Origin: Diogma glabrata
Lineage: Eukaryota > Arthropoda > Insecta > Diptera > Cylindrotomidae
Reading direction: 5' to 3'
DNA length: 64,000 nt
Assembly: GCA_963693315.1 (NCBI GenBank)
Contig: OY856187.1
Location: 70,784,033 to 70,848,032, forward strand
Part shown: piece after piece, positions 42,731 to 55,492 of the stretch
How the letters are laid out: each line of letters opens with the position of its first letter
Position numbering within the stretch: position 1 is the stretch's first letter
Program-made: the position numbers and the translations under genes
Notes under the pieces: generated by a model
What the model saw: only the letters and a program-made list of their open reading frames with translations
What the model was told of the DNA's origin: nothing
Database searches by the model: none

Positions 42731-45700
42731 AGAGAAAAACTTCTTTTCTCGTTTTTCGTGTTATGCGTGATAGGCGATTGTTAGGAGAAAATAACTTAAG
42801 TAAATGATGATGTTATTTAGATGATGAACTTTCAGTTCAACTTCGAAACATTCGTCGTTTGACGCCACCGACGCGATAGTATTTTGAAAATTAAATTTCA
42901 TCATCATTTCTTTAAGTTTAGTTTTCTCAATTATCGTTAGAAGTTGTTGGAAATTTTTAGAATATCTTATTTTATAATAGATGGAAAATGTGATCTACAC
43001 AGGTGAAAAAGTCGAAATTTGAACTTGACCATTTTTGTTTTTTTCTGAAACTTAGTAGCATAGTACCTAGTATGGACAAAACAAAAACACAACTTATTTT
43101 ACAATTTTTTTAAAGTGCATAGTTTGAGCATAGAGGGCACCCCAACATGCATGAAAAATGAAAATTTTGCCAATCTGACGTAACTTTGAAATTAAATTGT
43201 TCAAGAACGGCTATACCGATTTCATCAAACTTTTTTTTTGTTTGATAGATGATTAGTTAGTCCTTTGAAAAAAAATTAATTAATTATTTTTGTAATAAAT
43301 TTTTAAATTAAAATATTAAAAAAAATTTTTTAAAGATGGCTAGGGTCGAAGATCAATTGGAATTTAATTAATTTATTTTTTTAAACAGTTCTCTAATATT
43401 TTACCCTTTTTTATAATAAACTAAATATACTCCAGTTTAAAAAACTTTTCAGCATAATCAATATTGAATGAAGATATTTAATTATACCAATTATACTTCA
43501 GTTGTTACTGGTTTGTTTCTGTTTGTTATTAATAATATTAAGATTTTAATCAAATACTTATCTGGTGTGTGAATGTAATCTAGGAAAAAAGTTTTCCTCA
43601 TAACAAATTTATGTTTTAGTTTTTGATGAAATGGGTTAGTTAAATCATTGAATATTTAAGCCTCAATTTAATGAGTATAGAAAAAATTACCAAGTAGTAT
43701 TAGCTTTTTCCTTTAAATTAAAAAACAATCTCTCCTTGTGATCTCGGTTTTGCTTAATACTACTAACAAATAACTTTGATGATCCCATCATTCACAGAGC
43801 CACTAGATAAATCGTAAAACCAATAAATCACAAAGAATTCGAATAAAAATTCATTCAAAATCATTTTAAATAAATAATTCAATAAAACCACATAAAAATG
43901 GACAATAGAATTCTTAAAACGGATACGTAGATGTCGTAAACGAAGTATAAATGATGATAATAAAATAATTTTTTTTATTCGCTAGTAAAAGTAAAGTAAA
44001 AAATTAAGGAAAATTGTCACATTTCATTCAATTTTTTTTATTTTTTTTTAAAAGTTTTCTTTCTTATCATATTTCCGTTCGTTGATAATGAAACTCTTCA
44101 CAGCAGAAACGAAAGAAAAAAAGTCTATGAAAAATGAAAGATTGTTTGGTTTTTTATTAGAAAAAAAAAACATAAAAATGAAAGAAGATGACAAATGCTA
44201 TTCAAGAAGATCATCAAGATTAATATTAGAATAAATGTGATGTTGAGATGTAAGAGGACATCATTAACTGATAGACATAAGACAGGTAGGCAGAATAGGT
44301 TGTTTTGTCAACAGGATTTAGGGTAAACATTTTATTTTTTGTTGAGTCTTTGGAAACTTAATACAAAAAATATGTAAATGGTTTTGATGAAAAGCTTTTA
44401 GAATTTAGATTGCCAATAAAAAAATTATTTGAAATTTAAACTGAATATTTTCAATTATAATTTTATTATCCATGAATTTGCAATTTAAAGTCTGGCATGA
44501 CGGTAAGATTGCATAACATTTTATAAACTGTCCAACATATTAAGTTCAAACGATTTCCGTTATACGAAAGCAATCAACCCAAGAAAATCCTAAAAATCAA
44601 AATTGAAAATAAAATTGTATCTGAATAAATTTTCTTTTATCTTTCCTTTTACAATCGTAAAATAAATTCATAAAGGATATAATAATATCAGAACATTTTA
44701 TTCTATTTCTTATTCTTATCTTGCTAGATTATTGGATTGTAAAAAGATTTCATTTAAATTTAACTATGGCAACTCCTCACTAGTATTACTAGTTATGTAG
44801 TTCCATTGTAGCAGATAAAGCAAAAGTTATTATTGTGATACAGAGAAAATAGATTTTCTTTTGCTATCAAATTTTTCGTTTTAAGTAAAAGTGGATTTTC
44901 ATGGTGTGTTGATTTGATGGTTTTTAAAGATGATGGCTTTTGTTTATTATAAAATATAGAGATTCAGTTTAAGGGAATATCTTATAAACGTTTGTCGGAA
45001 AATTTAAAATTTTAGAACTACAATGAATTTACGACCTGAATAATTTGGTAGTTTTTAGATTTAATCTGCAGAAGACGAATAATCTCCAGTGAAGGTAACA
45101 GATAAAGATAAAAACATAATTTACTGCTATTAGCACAGAGATATTACTCGACTTTAAAATGCCTATAGTCAATGTTTATATTTGGTTGTCTCTCAACAAT
45201 GATCTTTAGCGAACTTCCTCTAGTCTTTTATTCATATACAATGGTTTATGGTCAATCAATAGTTTACGGTGAATATTTTCTGTCATGTGACGCAACTTTA
45301 ATTCTAAACTTCACTTTAAGGTTAAGATTATGATCAATCTGATGTCAGAATGCAATGTCAACCAATAAATATTTGTAGAAATCTATTAAAAGTTAATATA
45401 GTTATTAACAAAATTTAAAACCTTTGTTGTTCATAATAGAGGTCACCAGTAGATCACATATAAAAATACATCAAATATGTCTGCATTGACTAACCTTCAC
45501 TGATCTGGTACCGTTTTGTGAAATACGTTTAAATGGTTTTAAAATTTTTTGACAAATTGCGTGACATATTTTATTTCATTTCAAAATGACCCAAAGTAAC
45601 CGACTAGCAATTTGTTCAGGTATGCTCTGTTATGATCCGGGTCGGACCAGGGTGTAATAAGGTAAATCCTAATAGAGCATTTGCTCCCGGCCCCTATCAG

Positions 45701-46199
45701 AAATTATACCTGATATCACTACTAGGGCGTGCCGTATTTGTCCTGATCCGGCTCAGATCTGAGCTCAATATCATTTGAATAAATTTTATTTGGTAAAACT
45801 CACTAGAGTATTATCCATTTTGGATATACATAGTTTGCAAAATTTCACATTTACTTTAGTTCTCGCTTCTCTGCGTTATGACTACATATAGGTAAGTATA
45901 AAATTAGAATATTTTTATAACCATTTTTTTTCTAATGTATGTAGTAGTAAATTTTTTTAATTTTTCTAATGTATGTTGGAGTAAATTCCCTATTTTAAAT
46001 GATCTGGTCCTGGTCCGGTTCTAGTAGGGCTGCCTGATCCGGTTTGGATTGTTTGAGGCGTTACATTACTGATAAAGACCTGTTCAGCATGCCTGATACG
46101 CTCTCTATCAGAAGTAGGGAAAGCCAAATCCTGTCCAGATCTGAGGCCTTACATAATACTAGTCGGATAACTTAACAAATGGCAATTATCAGCGCCAAA
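42731..46199. other. Noncoding DNA
   Basis: No gene recognised. 42940-43090 resembles 31870-31990. A GC-richer stretch at 45610-46150 has repeated TGATCCGG and CTA(C/G)TAGGGC words and CCGACTAG/CTAGTCGG near its edges, so it may be a small unclassified element. Confidence 0.4.
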
Positions 46200-47200
46200 A
46201 GACAAAAAATGTTGAACTTTCAGTCTGTATTTGGCAATTGAATATTGAGGGCATTATCAAACCAAGAAGCAAAGTCCTTATCAGTATGTTAAACGACAAT
46301 AACGTCGACATCGCCCTCCTTCACGAAACACACAATAAACGAGACTCAACTTAAATCTAGAGGAACAATTTCTGGATACAAATTAGTGAGCGCCATTTAT
46401 CATTACGCTTATGGATCAGCCACGTACACAAAATCAAGTATGATAAGCTGCACCCACATACTCACCCATTCGGCTAACGATATATAACTTAATGTCATTG
46501 GATTTGCGGGAATTTAGATCGATAATGTGTATAAACTACCAAGTCTTAAATGGCCTTTGGAAACTTTGCCAATCAATTCAATTAAAATTTCTAGATGGCG
46601 CTTCGACAACGACCCCGATCTATGCTTTGTCACCAAAAACGGCCAACATCATCTAAACCAAAATTCAAGGATTAATTTAAAACGTTTCTCACGCATTCAG
46701 CATCGACGAATAATTTTGAAAGTGGGTAATCAAATTACAAAAACAAAATTAAATTCAACACTTCAACCTAGACGGAATTTCAGTAACGCGAACTGGAAAA
46801 GTTTTACGTCGGACTTAGAGGTAGTGATTCGCTGGATTCAACTGACTCACAAAATCTTCAGAAGGTTTGTTTGAACTATCTTTTCAACAGACCAAGAAGT
46901 ATATACCTAGAGGCTAGAGACTAAAGGCTACCGAAGCGAATATATTCCTGGCTGAAGTAAATATAGTGAAAGACTGTTAGAAGATAGTGGTGACTGTCTG
47001 AAAGGAACTGAAACAAAACGATCCGCTTATAACATACTGTGTAAATCCGTTTATACAATTGAAGAACTTGAGGTTGCTCTTTTTCATACCATGTAATGGG
47101 CAAGTAGCTGGCTATAATGGTATCCATCCAGAGTTTTTAAAACGTGCAGGAACTAGTATTAAAACATTACTAGTAAATGTCTTTTCCAAAAGAAACTGTT
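46200..47200 (+). pseudogene. Decayed non-LTR retrotransposon (endonuclease to RT start)
   Basis: Fragments in order: NIEGI and NNVDIALLHETHN (catalytic Glu of the endonuclease), RGTISGYKLVSAIYH after a frameshift, VYKLPSLKWPLETLP, then NDPDLCFVTKN, NFSNANWKSFTSDLEVVIRW, and QVAGYNGIHPEFLKRAG, which is the start of the RT fingers (normally K-A-A-G-Y-D-G-I). Many stops and shifts. This resembles the jockey/I-superfamily proteins whose C-terminus is like that at 39851-40369. Nothing of the RT palm was found further on. Confidence 0.7.
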
Positions 47201-48717
47201 ACGACGGTCTATTTCTAGTTTACTGTAAAATAAGAATATTCACTTTTACATACAACATAAAAACTTTATTTTGAGTTAATTGCTTTGTTGCGTCACACAA
47301 TATCAGTTATTAATACACGTTTTTGTCTACATAAATGAGGAACATTTTTTTCTGTGAAGTCATACATGTAGATATAATACGGTTGTTCAAATTTTATGGA
47401 AGGTAGAATTATTTTATGTTTTTTAGAGAAATTGTTTATTGAGATGATGTATGGAAATGGGGTGACTTGTATTTTATATTGAGATGAGTTGAATTTTAAA
47501 TATGTTTGCAATGAAATAAATAACCAAATAGAAGCAAGAGATGGAGAATCTAGCTATAAATAATCGACCAACTGTTCGATCGGGATGATTATGTAATTTT
47601 AAATCAAAATAAAAGGCTATCGTGTTGAGTTCAATAAAATAAAAAGCTTGTGTAAATTTAAATAAAACAAAAAGATTGTGAAATTTTTTGTAATTTTGTG
47701 ATTATAAAAATATATATAGATATAACAAATAATTATGGGAAAAAAGAAGTATTGTTTCATTTGAGATGTGTATGTAACGTAATTCTTGTCACCTCTATAA
47801 ACAAAACTGGCATGAATATATATAATATGGAATCGGCAAAAAAAATTGATGTTATTCGTGGCTGTATTCCATGGCATTGAAGGATAATTTTCATTTGCTA
47901 TTAGCTACCTCATTACATGCTGATATTGAAGATGTCCTATTGGAATATGAAAACAAATATCAAGCTGAAAGTGTGCAAATCTGTTCAAAATGATAGCTGT
48001 GGTGGGTCGAATGTTAGATTGGGTTAATAGTTTGTTTTGAAAGAAAGAAATGGAATTCACATTAGATGGTCAGGAGGAACAATATTTGTTAATATTATAG
48101 CGCAATAGACTGGTCGTTAAAAACTAAATTTTCAAAGACGCCCCCTAGAAAAATTCTTTGTGGTCAGAAAACCACAACGGCATTATTTTTTTTTTTAAAT
48201 CAAAAGAACACGTGCCGCAAAATCATCGAAGTTGATTTTTTGATAAAATCGTTAATATCTCATGAAATATGCAGATGTAAAAAAAAATCTCATATTCATT
48301 TTTGTAGGAAATTTAATTTTCTACAAAAAAGGTCCAAGTCATTTTTTTCCTAAAACCTATATTTCTGATGATATTTTGAAATAAAACTTGAAATTCTTCG
48401 AAACTCGTAAAACCAAATGATGAAAATTTCGACGAAGAAGTACTAATTTTGAATTTTTTTCTCACAAAAATACTTGATTTACCTAAAATTAACGTACGTA
48501 AGTCACGTATATCATTTTAAAAAAATTTGATATTTATAATTGTTTTGCTTAACTCAAACTGAATTTAATCTTTAAATCCGGCTCGAAGGACCAAAAATAA
48601 GTTGTTAATTGCTTTAATTGATCAGTTACTATTTAATTCAGACCATTTAAGAAAGTATAAGCTTAAAAATAGCTTTTGTATAATCAAATCGGTGTTGATA
48701 GTCAAAAATAAATTAAC
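47201..48717. other. Noncoding AT-rich DNA
   Basis: Only short unsupported open frames; no repeat or RNA gene recognised. Confidence 0.4.
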
Positions 48718-49260
48718 CTTTGTCGATAGTTGACTGTTGATAGTTGATTGTCGATAGCTGACTGTTAATAGTTTTCTGTCGATAGTTGACGGTCAATATT
48801 TAAATGTTTATAATTGACTGTCGATAGTTGACCATCGATAGTTGACGGTCAATTGTCGACTGTCGATAGTCAACTGTCGATAGTCAACTATCGAAAGTCA
48901 AATATTGAAAGTCATCTAGCGATAGTCAACTGTCGATACAGTTGGTGGCCAAAAGTTGATGGTCAACTGTTGAAAGTAGTTAAAAGCGATAGTCAAATCT
49001 CTGTTGTCATGTTTCAATACTCAATGTTCGATATTTAACTGTTGTTGAGCAATATTCAATCGTCAACTTGTGATCAACAGTCAAATGATAACAATCGATA
49101 ATTATTTTTCTATAGTCGGCGAAAATCAAATGCTGATATTCAACGGTCGATAGTCAATTGTCAAAGTTTAACTGCTAATAGTTACTTCCGATAATCAATC
49201 GTCGAATGTGATTAGTAGATAATCGATTGTTGATAATTAGCAGTCGATAATGAACTGGCA
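48718..49260. repeat. Degenerate GTCGATAGTTGAC minisatellite
   Basis: About 540 bp built of imperfect 10-20 bp units such as GTCGATAGTTGACTGTTGAT and its reverse-oriented form (AGTCAACTGTCGATAGTCAA). The unit switches orientation near 48850, so the array is partly palindromic. Confidence 0.85.
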
Positions 49261-49375
49261 ATCGTCAGCGGATGAAAGCTATTTGATGATTCATAGTTAT
49301 CGATAAACAACTTTTAATATCAAACTGTTGACACATACTGGTTGCAGTACAACTGCCACTAGTAGTGCTGGGAAA

Positions 49376-49815
49376 AAAATATTGATATGTATATCGATAG
49401 TTATCGATATATAGAATACCGATATCGGAATGATAAAATATGAATATATCGATACTTATCGATAATTCTAAATACTCAGTTTTATCCATATTTTGTTATA
49501 TCGATATATGATAAGGGGATATACATTTATTTTAAAATATTCTATTCGCCCGAGCTGACAATTTCAAAATTATAATTTAAAATTAATAAAATATTATAGG
49601 TATTTTGGTACTGCTACTAGGGTTGGGCGATATTAAATAAGATATAGAAAATATCGTTACAAAAAAATATCGATATATAAAATATTGATGACAATTAATA
49701 GTTTCAAAAAATATCGATATATCGATATTTACCACTAATATATCGATAGTTAGACTTATCGATATTTTTAATATATTGGTATTTATCGATATATCGGTTT
49801 GATCGATTTTTTGAC
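49376..49815. repeat. Cluster of TATCGATA motifs
   Basis: More than a dozen ATCGATA/TATCGAT occurrences (for example 49393, 49402, 49448, 49457, 49729, 49793), many joined as ATCGATATATCGATA. TATCGATA is the Drosophila DRE bound by DREF/BEAF-32. The cluster may be a simple repeat with no function. Confidence 0.7.
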
Positions 49816-49829
49816 ATCGATAGCTTGGC

Positions 49830-52800
49830 TTATTTCATTTAGCTCTAGTGGCCCGTTTAGGGCCTTGTGGCCTAACTAGGGCCCGTCAACTGAAAGTCAA
49901 CAGGTAGTATAGTATTCATATTTACTTTTCAACCCATCTCTAGTATTGTACTGCAGAGTTGTGTTTTTTTTTGTTAAAACAGCTAATATATTAATACAGT
50001 GAAAAACACTTGTTTTACGTAAATTATTGCATATTCTTAACAAAAGAAAATTGTCATAGAACCACGAAATTACAGATTGTATAAACAGATATCATATATA
50101 AATAGAAAATCAACCAAATTAATGACCATGATGTCATACAACATTGTAAATTTTAAAATTATTGTTAAGACAAAAACAACGATGTAACTTTTTCTATTTT
50201 GTCTTATCTACGATGAAGTTAGTGAAAAGTATAAAATTTATGATAAAAGAAAAATATGCACCTGTAAAGAATTCATATAACTTTTGTCACCTTTCCTCTT
50301 CATCTCTATAAAACACATATGTGATGTCTGAAGTTTCAGTTACACGTTTGTAAATGTTTTATAATTTGTAACACAAAAATCAATTTCGTTTTTATTATAT
50401 TACTTCAATATAAGGTAAATGAACAAAGAAAAGAACAAAAACAAAGAAAATTTATTACATTTACGTTTTTGAATTAAGAATTTTTTTTACGGTTTTGATT
50501 AATTTTGGGAATTTTTTTTCGGTTTTTGTTTCTAGATTTAAGGAAAATTAATGATAATGATTCGATGAGAAATGAAAGAAAATCAATCTTAATTATTTTA
50601 TCGAAAGTAATAACTGATGTAATAGTTGGAAACAATTTTTCTTTGGTTTATACTTTTCCATTCATTTGATGACATTTAATCAATACTTAACAGGTTATTA
50701 CAACAGATTCAATCAACAATGTTTACTTTTTTCTATTTATAAAAATTTGGTTTGAGTTTTTGATTCATGGTTTGTTATTTTATTTTATAAATTTCATGAT
50801 TTTTCATACGCATCTACGCTTGCAAAAAAATTATAAATAAAACAAACCTAGTTTGCATTTATTATATTCATAATTTATTAGTATATTTATTAGTATATAA
50901 TCTAACTGAAAATAGAACACACTAACAAAAATGTGGCTCAATTCCAAATTTTTTATTGAGCTACTGTAAGACACGTTTTATTTATTTCATTTTAAAACGA
51001 ACAATAAAGAGTTCATGGATTTGAATGGTGAGCGTTCAATTGACACTAAATAAAAATTGCAGTAATTTATTTTAATTTACAAAACAAAAACAAAATTGCT
51101 ATGTTATAACAGCAGTTGACGATTTTTAAAAAATGAATTTGACAAACTAACAACGAAAAAAATAAATATTTTTGTACGGATTGTCTGTGTACAGATGGAA
51201 TTCTTTTGGTATTGAAAAAAAAAACAGATAAACACCGAAAACCGTTTGGGAAAAGTGCCAAATTACAAAAGAAAACATTAAATTAAATTTTTTCGTTTAT
51301 GATTAGAATTCTTATATTTTTTGTTATAATTGAAATACGACGACGACATAAACTATATACATAATCATATTTTATAAACGTAAAATTTGGCAAGGTTAAT
51401 GAAAAGACTAAGTTTACAAAGCTGAACACGGCAGATGGGAAATAGAGAAGTAGTACACAAGGTTTGTTTTTTTTGTTTAAATTTGAATAAATTTTATCTA
51501 ATACTAAATGTTTTTTTTTCTTCCAGACAAACTAACCTAATTACGAAAAAGCAATAAAATAAATAAACGTTTAAGACATGCGGAAAATAAATAAAAATAA
51601 AAACTGTGTTAGTTTGCAGAGCGTTTTTTATAATATCCGTACAAACTATTGAATATACCTCTCTCAATCCCAAAAAAAAAATAAAAGAAAAAGAAAATAC
51701 TCATATACCATATTAAATTAGCCATACACCATTCCTCCTTTTAGTGAAACTATTGAAAGAATGTACTGTGGCATCTGATAAGACGTTAATATTGTTTTGG
51801 TTCTATCAATTTCTATTTTACGAAAATAACTCTGAAAGAAATTAACGATGCATCTTCATTAGAAGAAAGCTAAATAGACACTTAAATTTATATATTGAAA
51901 TTGGATTGCACAAATGACTTAGGATAAGATAGTTTTTTTATTGTTTTATCAACGGGTGTGACTAGCCCTCGTATTTAGTCCCTACACTTCCACTAAAAAA
52001 TTTTATATGATAAAAAATTGTTTTTTGGTTACAAAAAAATCAACAGTAAAACAATAACAGTAAAATTGTGCAACAAATATTGTATCTGTATAATATATTC
52101 AACTATCACTTATTTTTGGTGCATCAATAATTAATTTAGTCACGTCATTCAATAATCACCTGTTTAGGAGCTACGATTCATTGACTTCATTATTGCTCAA
52201 CAATCTTCTGTAATTTTCGGTGTGATTTTATTATATTGATTTACTATTGAAATTCAACATTCACCTGAGACTATGGCGTAACGATTTTTATCATATTGAT
52301 TTAATATAAATTCAACATTCCCCGGTACCGGATTTGATTATATTGATATGGATGGTGTTCAACAATCTGTCCTATTGGCGCCACGATCAAGTAAAAATTA
52401 TGGGGTGAATAAAACATTTTAATTTTTTTCAAGTGTAATAATTATATTTGATGTGTGTGTTGGCCTTGGTTCCTCCAACTTTTGGGGTCGTCAGAGTCCC
52501 TCTTCTTTGCTCATTTGAATCCATCTTCTTGAACTCGTCTTCTGAGGAAAGGCATAATTGAACTCACAGACTGCAGTCAGTCGGAAAATTTAAATCGTCA
52601 GGCACGCAATTCTCTAGTGTATCTGATAGTGATTCTATGAATATATCAATTTAAAGACGGGTTGGATACAGACAAACATTATTTTGAGCGAGAAGTAACA
52701 AATGACAGGTGAGTAGCATATGCTAATTCGAAATCATAAACATAAAGACCAATTATTTCTATAGATTCCTGCGCTTCTACATGGCGAACTCGATATAATT

Positions 52801-53265
52801 TCGAATGATTAAATAAATAAACCATTCTAGCAGATCCAAAGCAAGATCGATGGGGCTAAAATAAAATTATGAAAGTGTTATATCACAAGTATGGTAGTGA
52901 CTACAAGCTGTAAATATATATTTGGCTGAATGCTTGACTGTATCTTCCATGGAGTGTGTTTCCATGTCATATAGTTAATTTCCATCAGGATTCATTTATA
53001 AAATCAGATATAGATACAAACAAATTCTTGATTGTTGTGTAATAAAGTACAAGCTATAGTCCCAATTCATTCGTCATAGAATTAAATGAATTTTTGTTTT
53101 GCACAAGAAACACTTAAGCAATCTTCCGCAGAAACTGGTTTTTCACAATAAAAATAATAATAATCCATTTTAATTTTTTTAAACTTTTTGTTTATTATTT
53201 GGAAAAATTAATTCAAATATAATTTTTATTTCACAAGACTTAACTATATTTACAAAATTTATGTT
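49830..53265. other. Noncoding DNA with two dispersed-repeat copies
   Basis: No gene recognised. 51946-51985 (-) is copy 3 of the 43-bp core. About 52480-52600 matches 10810-10990. Two ATTATATTGATTTA(C/A)TAT-like stretches at 52230-52310 are a local duplication, each followed by TTCAACATTC. Confidence 0.4.
51946..51985 (-). repeat. Copy 3 of the dispersed 43-bp core
   Basis: Minus strand AGGGACTAAATACGAGGGCT then AGTCACACCCGTTGATAAAA. Confidence 0.45.
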
Positions 53266-53269
53266 CACT

Positions 53270-55378
53270 ATTTACACAAAAAAAGAAATTTTTTCTGATG
53301 CGCTAAGCGCATGTCTGCATTTTTCGAACACCATGCAACGACTGTCATTTTTTTCAGCATTAAGACAACACAAAAATATTCTATTGTTCTAGAAAATAAA
53401 ATTATTTTTCGCCAATTAGCAAAAGGCATCATTACCATTATTTGAATAAAACAAACATTTATAGTAGGGTTAATACTTCCCCACCTGTTGGTGCGTTCGT
53501 TCGCACAACTTTTCCCCCTTAGTGCCTTCGAAGATGGAACGGAACGATAAAAGAAAAGAAGCTAACAAGAGTTGGAAAGAGGAGAACGGAGGAGTTTGTT
53601 TTTAAATGCTCGAGTATTGTAGCGAAAGAGAAAATTTGGAGGTGTCCGAAGAAGTAGAGTGGACAATTGTCTGTACAATACAGTGTTTAGTTTGTGCGAA
53701 GGAGAAATAGTGGCGAAAGGAGAGTCGAGCCATCTTCAGATGTGATCTAAAGTAAACTATTATCTGTCGATGTTCGATCATATGCAGGTTGGAAGAGATT
53801 GTGTTAGGAGGGAGAGAAATATTGTTCAAAAGCCGATACTATTTACTGGAGAGAAATTATGGGTCTTACGAATGGGAGTTCTGCAAAAAAAAGAAACGAA
53901 CAATTACGGAGTTATGGTAACAGGAGTGGAGATATAGGTCTGACAGAGCTGAGTTGTCTGAGACCAATATTTGTGGAGATGTATACCATGAGTTAAATAT
54001 TCTCCTTTTTAAAATAGGAGGAGCAGAATACTAATTTCTGTGATGTTGAAGGTCTGACAGAACTAAGTTGTCTGAGACGAATACCTACTAACATCAACAG
54101 ACGTGACTGTAAGCTAATTTTGCGAAAATTAGCTGTTAAAAGCAAGAAGAAGCAGAAATTTAGCATAAGCGAAGGAGTGTATATGGTAACGTAAGTGATG
54201 GTAAAGTCTGACAGTACAAAGTTGACTCAGACCATATCTTTGCCCTGGAGACGTGTACCATAGAAAAAAATCGCTGTGAGAAATAATATCTGATTTACGA
54301 CGAAATGTCGTTTTAAAAATCCATAAGAACCATACCTGTTCGTCGAAAAATAAATGGTTAACGTCAGAAGATGTTCATGTTGTAAAAACATATGGGTAAC
54401 GTTGGGGATATTCCTTTGAGATCAGATATTTTGAGGCTCTGCTTAATTAGATGAAATCTGATTTTTCTATCCATAAGGACCATATCTGTTTTGTCAACAG
54501 ATATATGGTTAACGTTAGATGATGTTCATGTTATGGTAACATATGGGTAACGTTAGGGTCGCACTAGCAGGAGTTAGCGTGGCTTCAAACCCGAAACGAT
54601 TTAGAAAAAAAAAGATAGTATAAGACAAAAATAAGATTATGGCTTGTCAGCCGAAACGACCTGAGAAGTATGTGGCACTACGGGAAGAGTGTTTTGTCAT
54701 ACAAAAATGTAAAAAAGAAAAATTTACAAAGAAAATTATTATTCATTTGATCAAAATAATCTCTTCTTTACGATTAAAAATTGCGAAACCAAAAAAAAGA
54801 TAGGAAGAATTATATAAACGTGTACGAATGTGGACATAGTAATTGTTCCACGAATTAGTTAAACAAAAATGTAAGGTTTTTCGAATGACGCTTTCATAAG
54901 CGTGACGTCTCTTTTATATATTTTATCAAAATGCATTTACTATTTCTTAAGATTATTTTTGATTACTTCACTTATGATAAATTCGTTTACATATAAAAAT
55001 TATGCCATATATGTATTTAACAAAGATTTGAATAACTTTAAATTCGTTGTTTTATTTAATAACTGTAGCAGATAAAAAGTCAAAAATTTAACTAGAAGTT
55101 TACAAGATATTCAAGCTAATTTTAAATTTAAACTCTAACACCTGTTACGAAAATTGAGCTTTTATACAAATATTACAATATTACTTTACAACGGAAAGTT
55201 CAAAAAAATATATGTATACTGTAATATTACACCGGTACACTAAATTTATAACAAACAAACTGATTACACTTGGAAATCGCTTATATTATGAATCACAGAA
55301 TGAATAATTTAACAAAACTATTAATTGGCTAAGATGAAAAATAATTTATTCAAAAACAAATAAAAAATTGGAGTTTTT
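53270..55378 (+). mobile_element. Candidate LTR-type element, partial (LTR end, internal part, LTR start)
   Basis: 53280-53510 matches 62900-63128 (GCGCATGTCTGC, ATTCTATTGTTCTAGAAAAT, CTGTTGGTGCGTTCGTTCGC). 55150-55378 matches 62356-62580 (CAATATTACTTT, ATTACACCGGTACACT, GATTACACTTGGAAATCGCT). The order is reversed between loci. This is expected if 62356-63128 is one LTR-like unit and 53280-55378 holds the end of one unit, an internal region, and the start of the next. The internal region (53511-55140) has no coding domain but three GGTCTGACAG...GAGACC-like motifs (53936, 54049, 54209) and a duplicated block (54330-54420, 54477-54560). Confidence 0.5.
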
Positions 55379-55492
55379 TTCTGAAAAACTTCAAACCATA
55401 CCTTTGAATTGAAAATATTCCAATTACTTCTTTACTTACTTGAGTTTAATTGATCTCAAAAATCTAAAATAAAATTTAAATTCCCTTAATGT

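Noticed and set aside
45600..46180. GC-richer stretch with CCGACTAG/CTAGTCGG edges, possible transposon.
   Set aside because: Only 8 bp of inverted match and no target duplication; left as an unclassified repeat-like region.
48718..49260. CRISPR-like array.
   Set aside because: Units are degenerate, without constant repeat and unique spacers, in a eukaryotic genome.
53602..53829. 75-codon minus-strand frame.
   Set aside because: Lies in the non-coding internal part of a candidate LTR element, with no similarity recognised.
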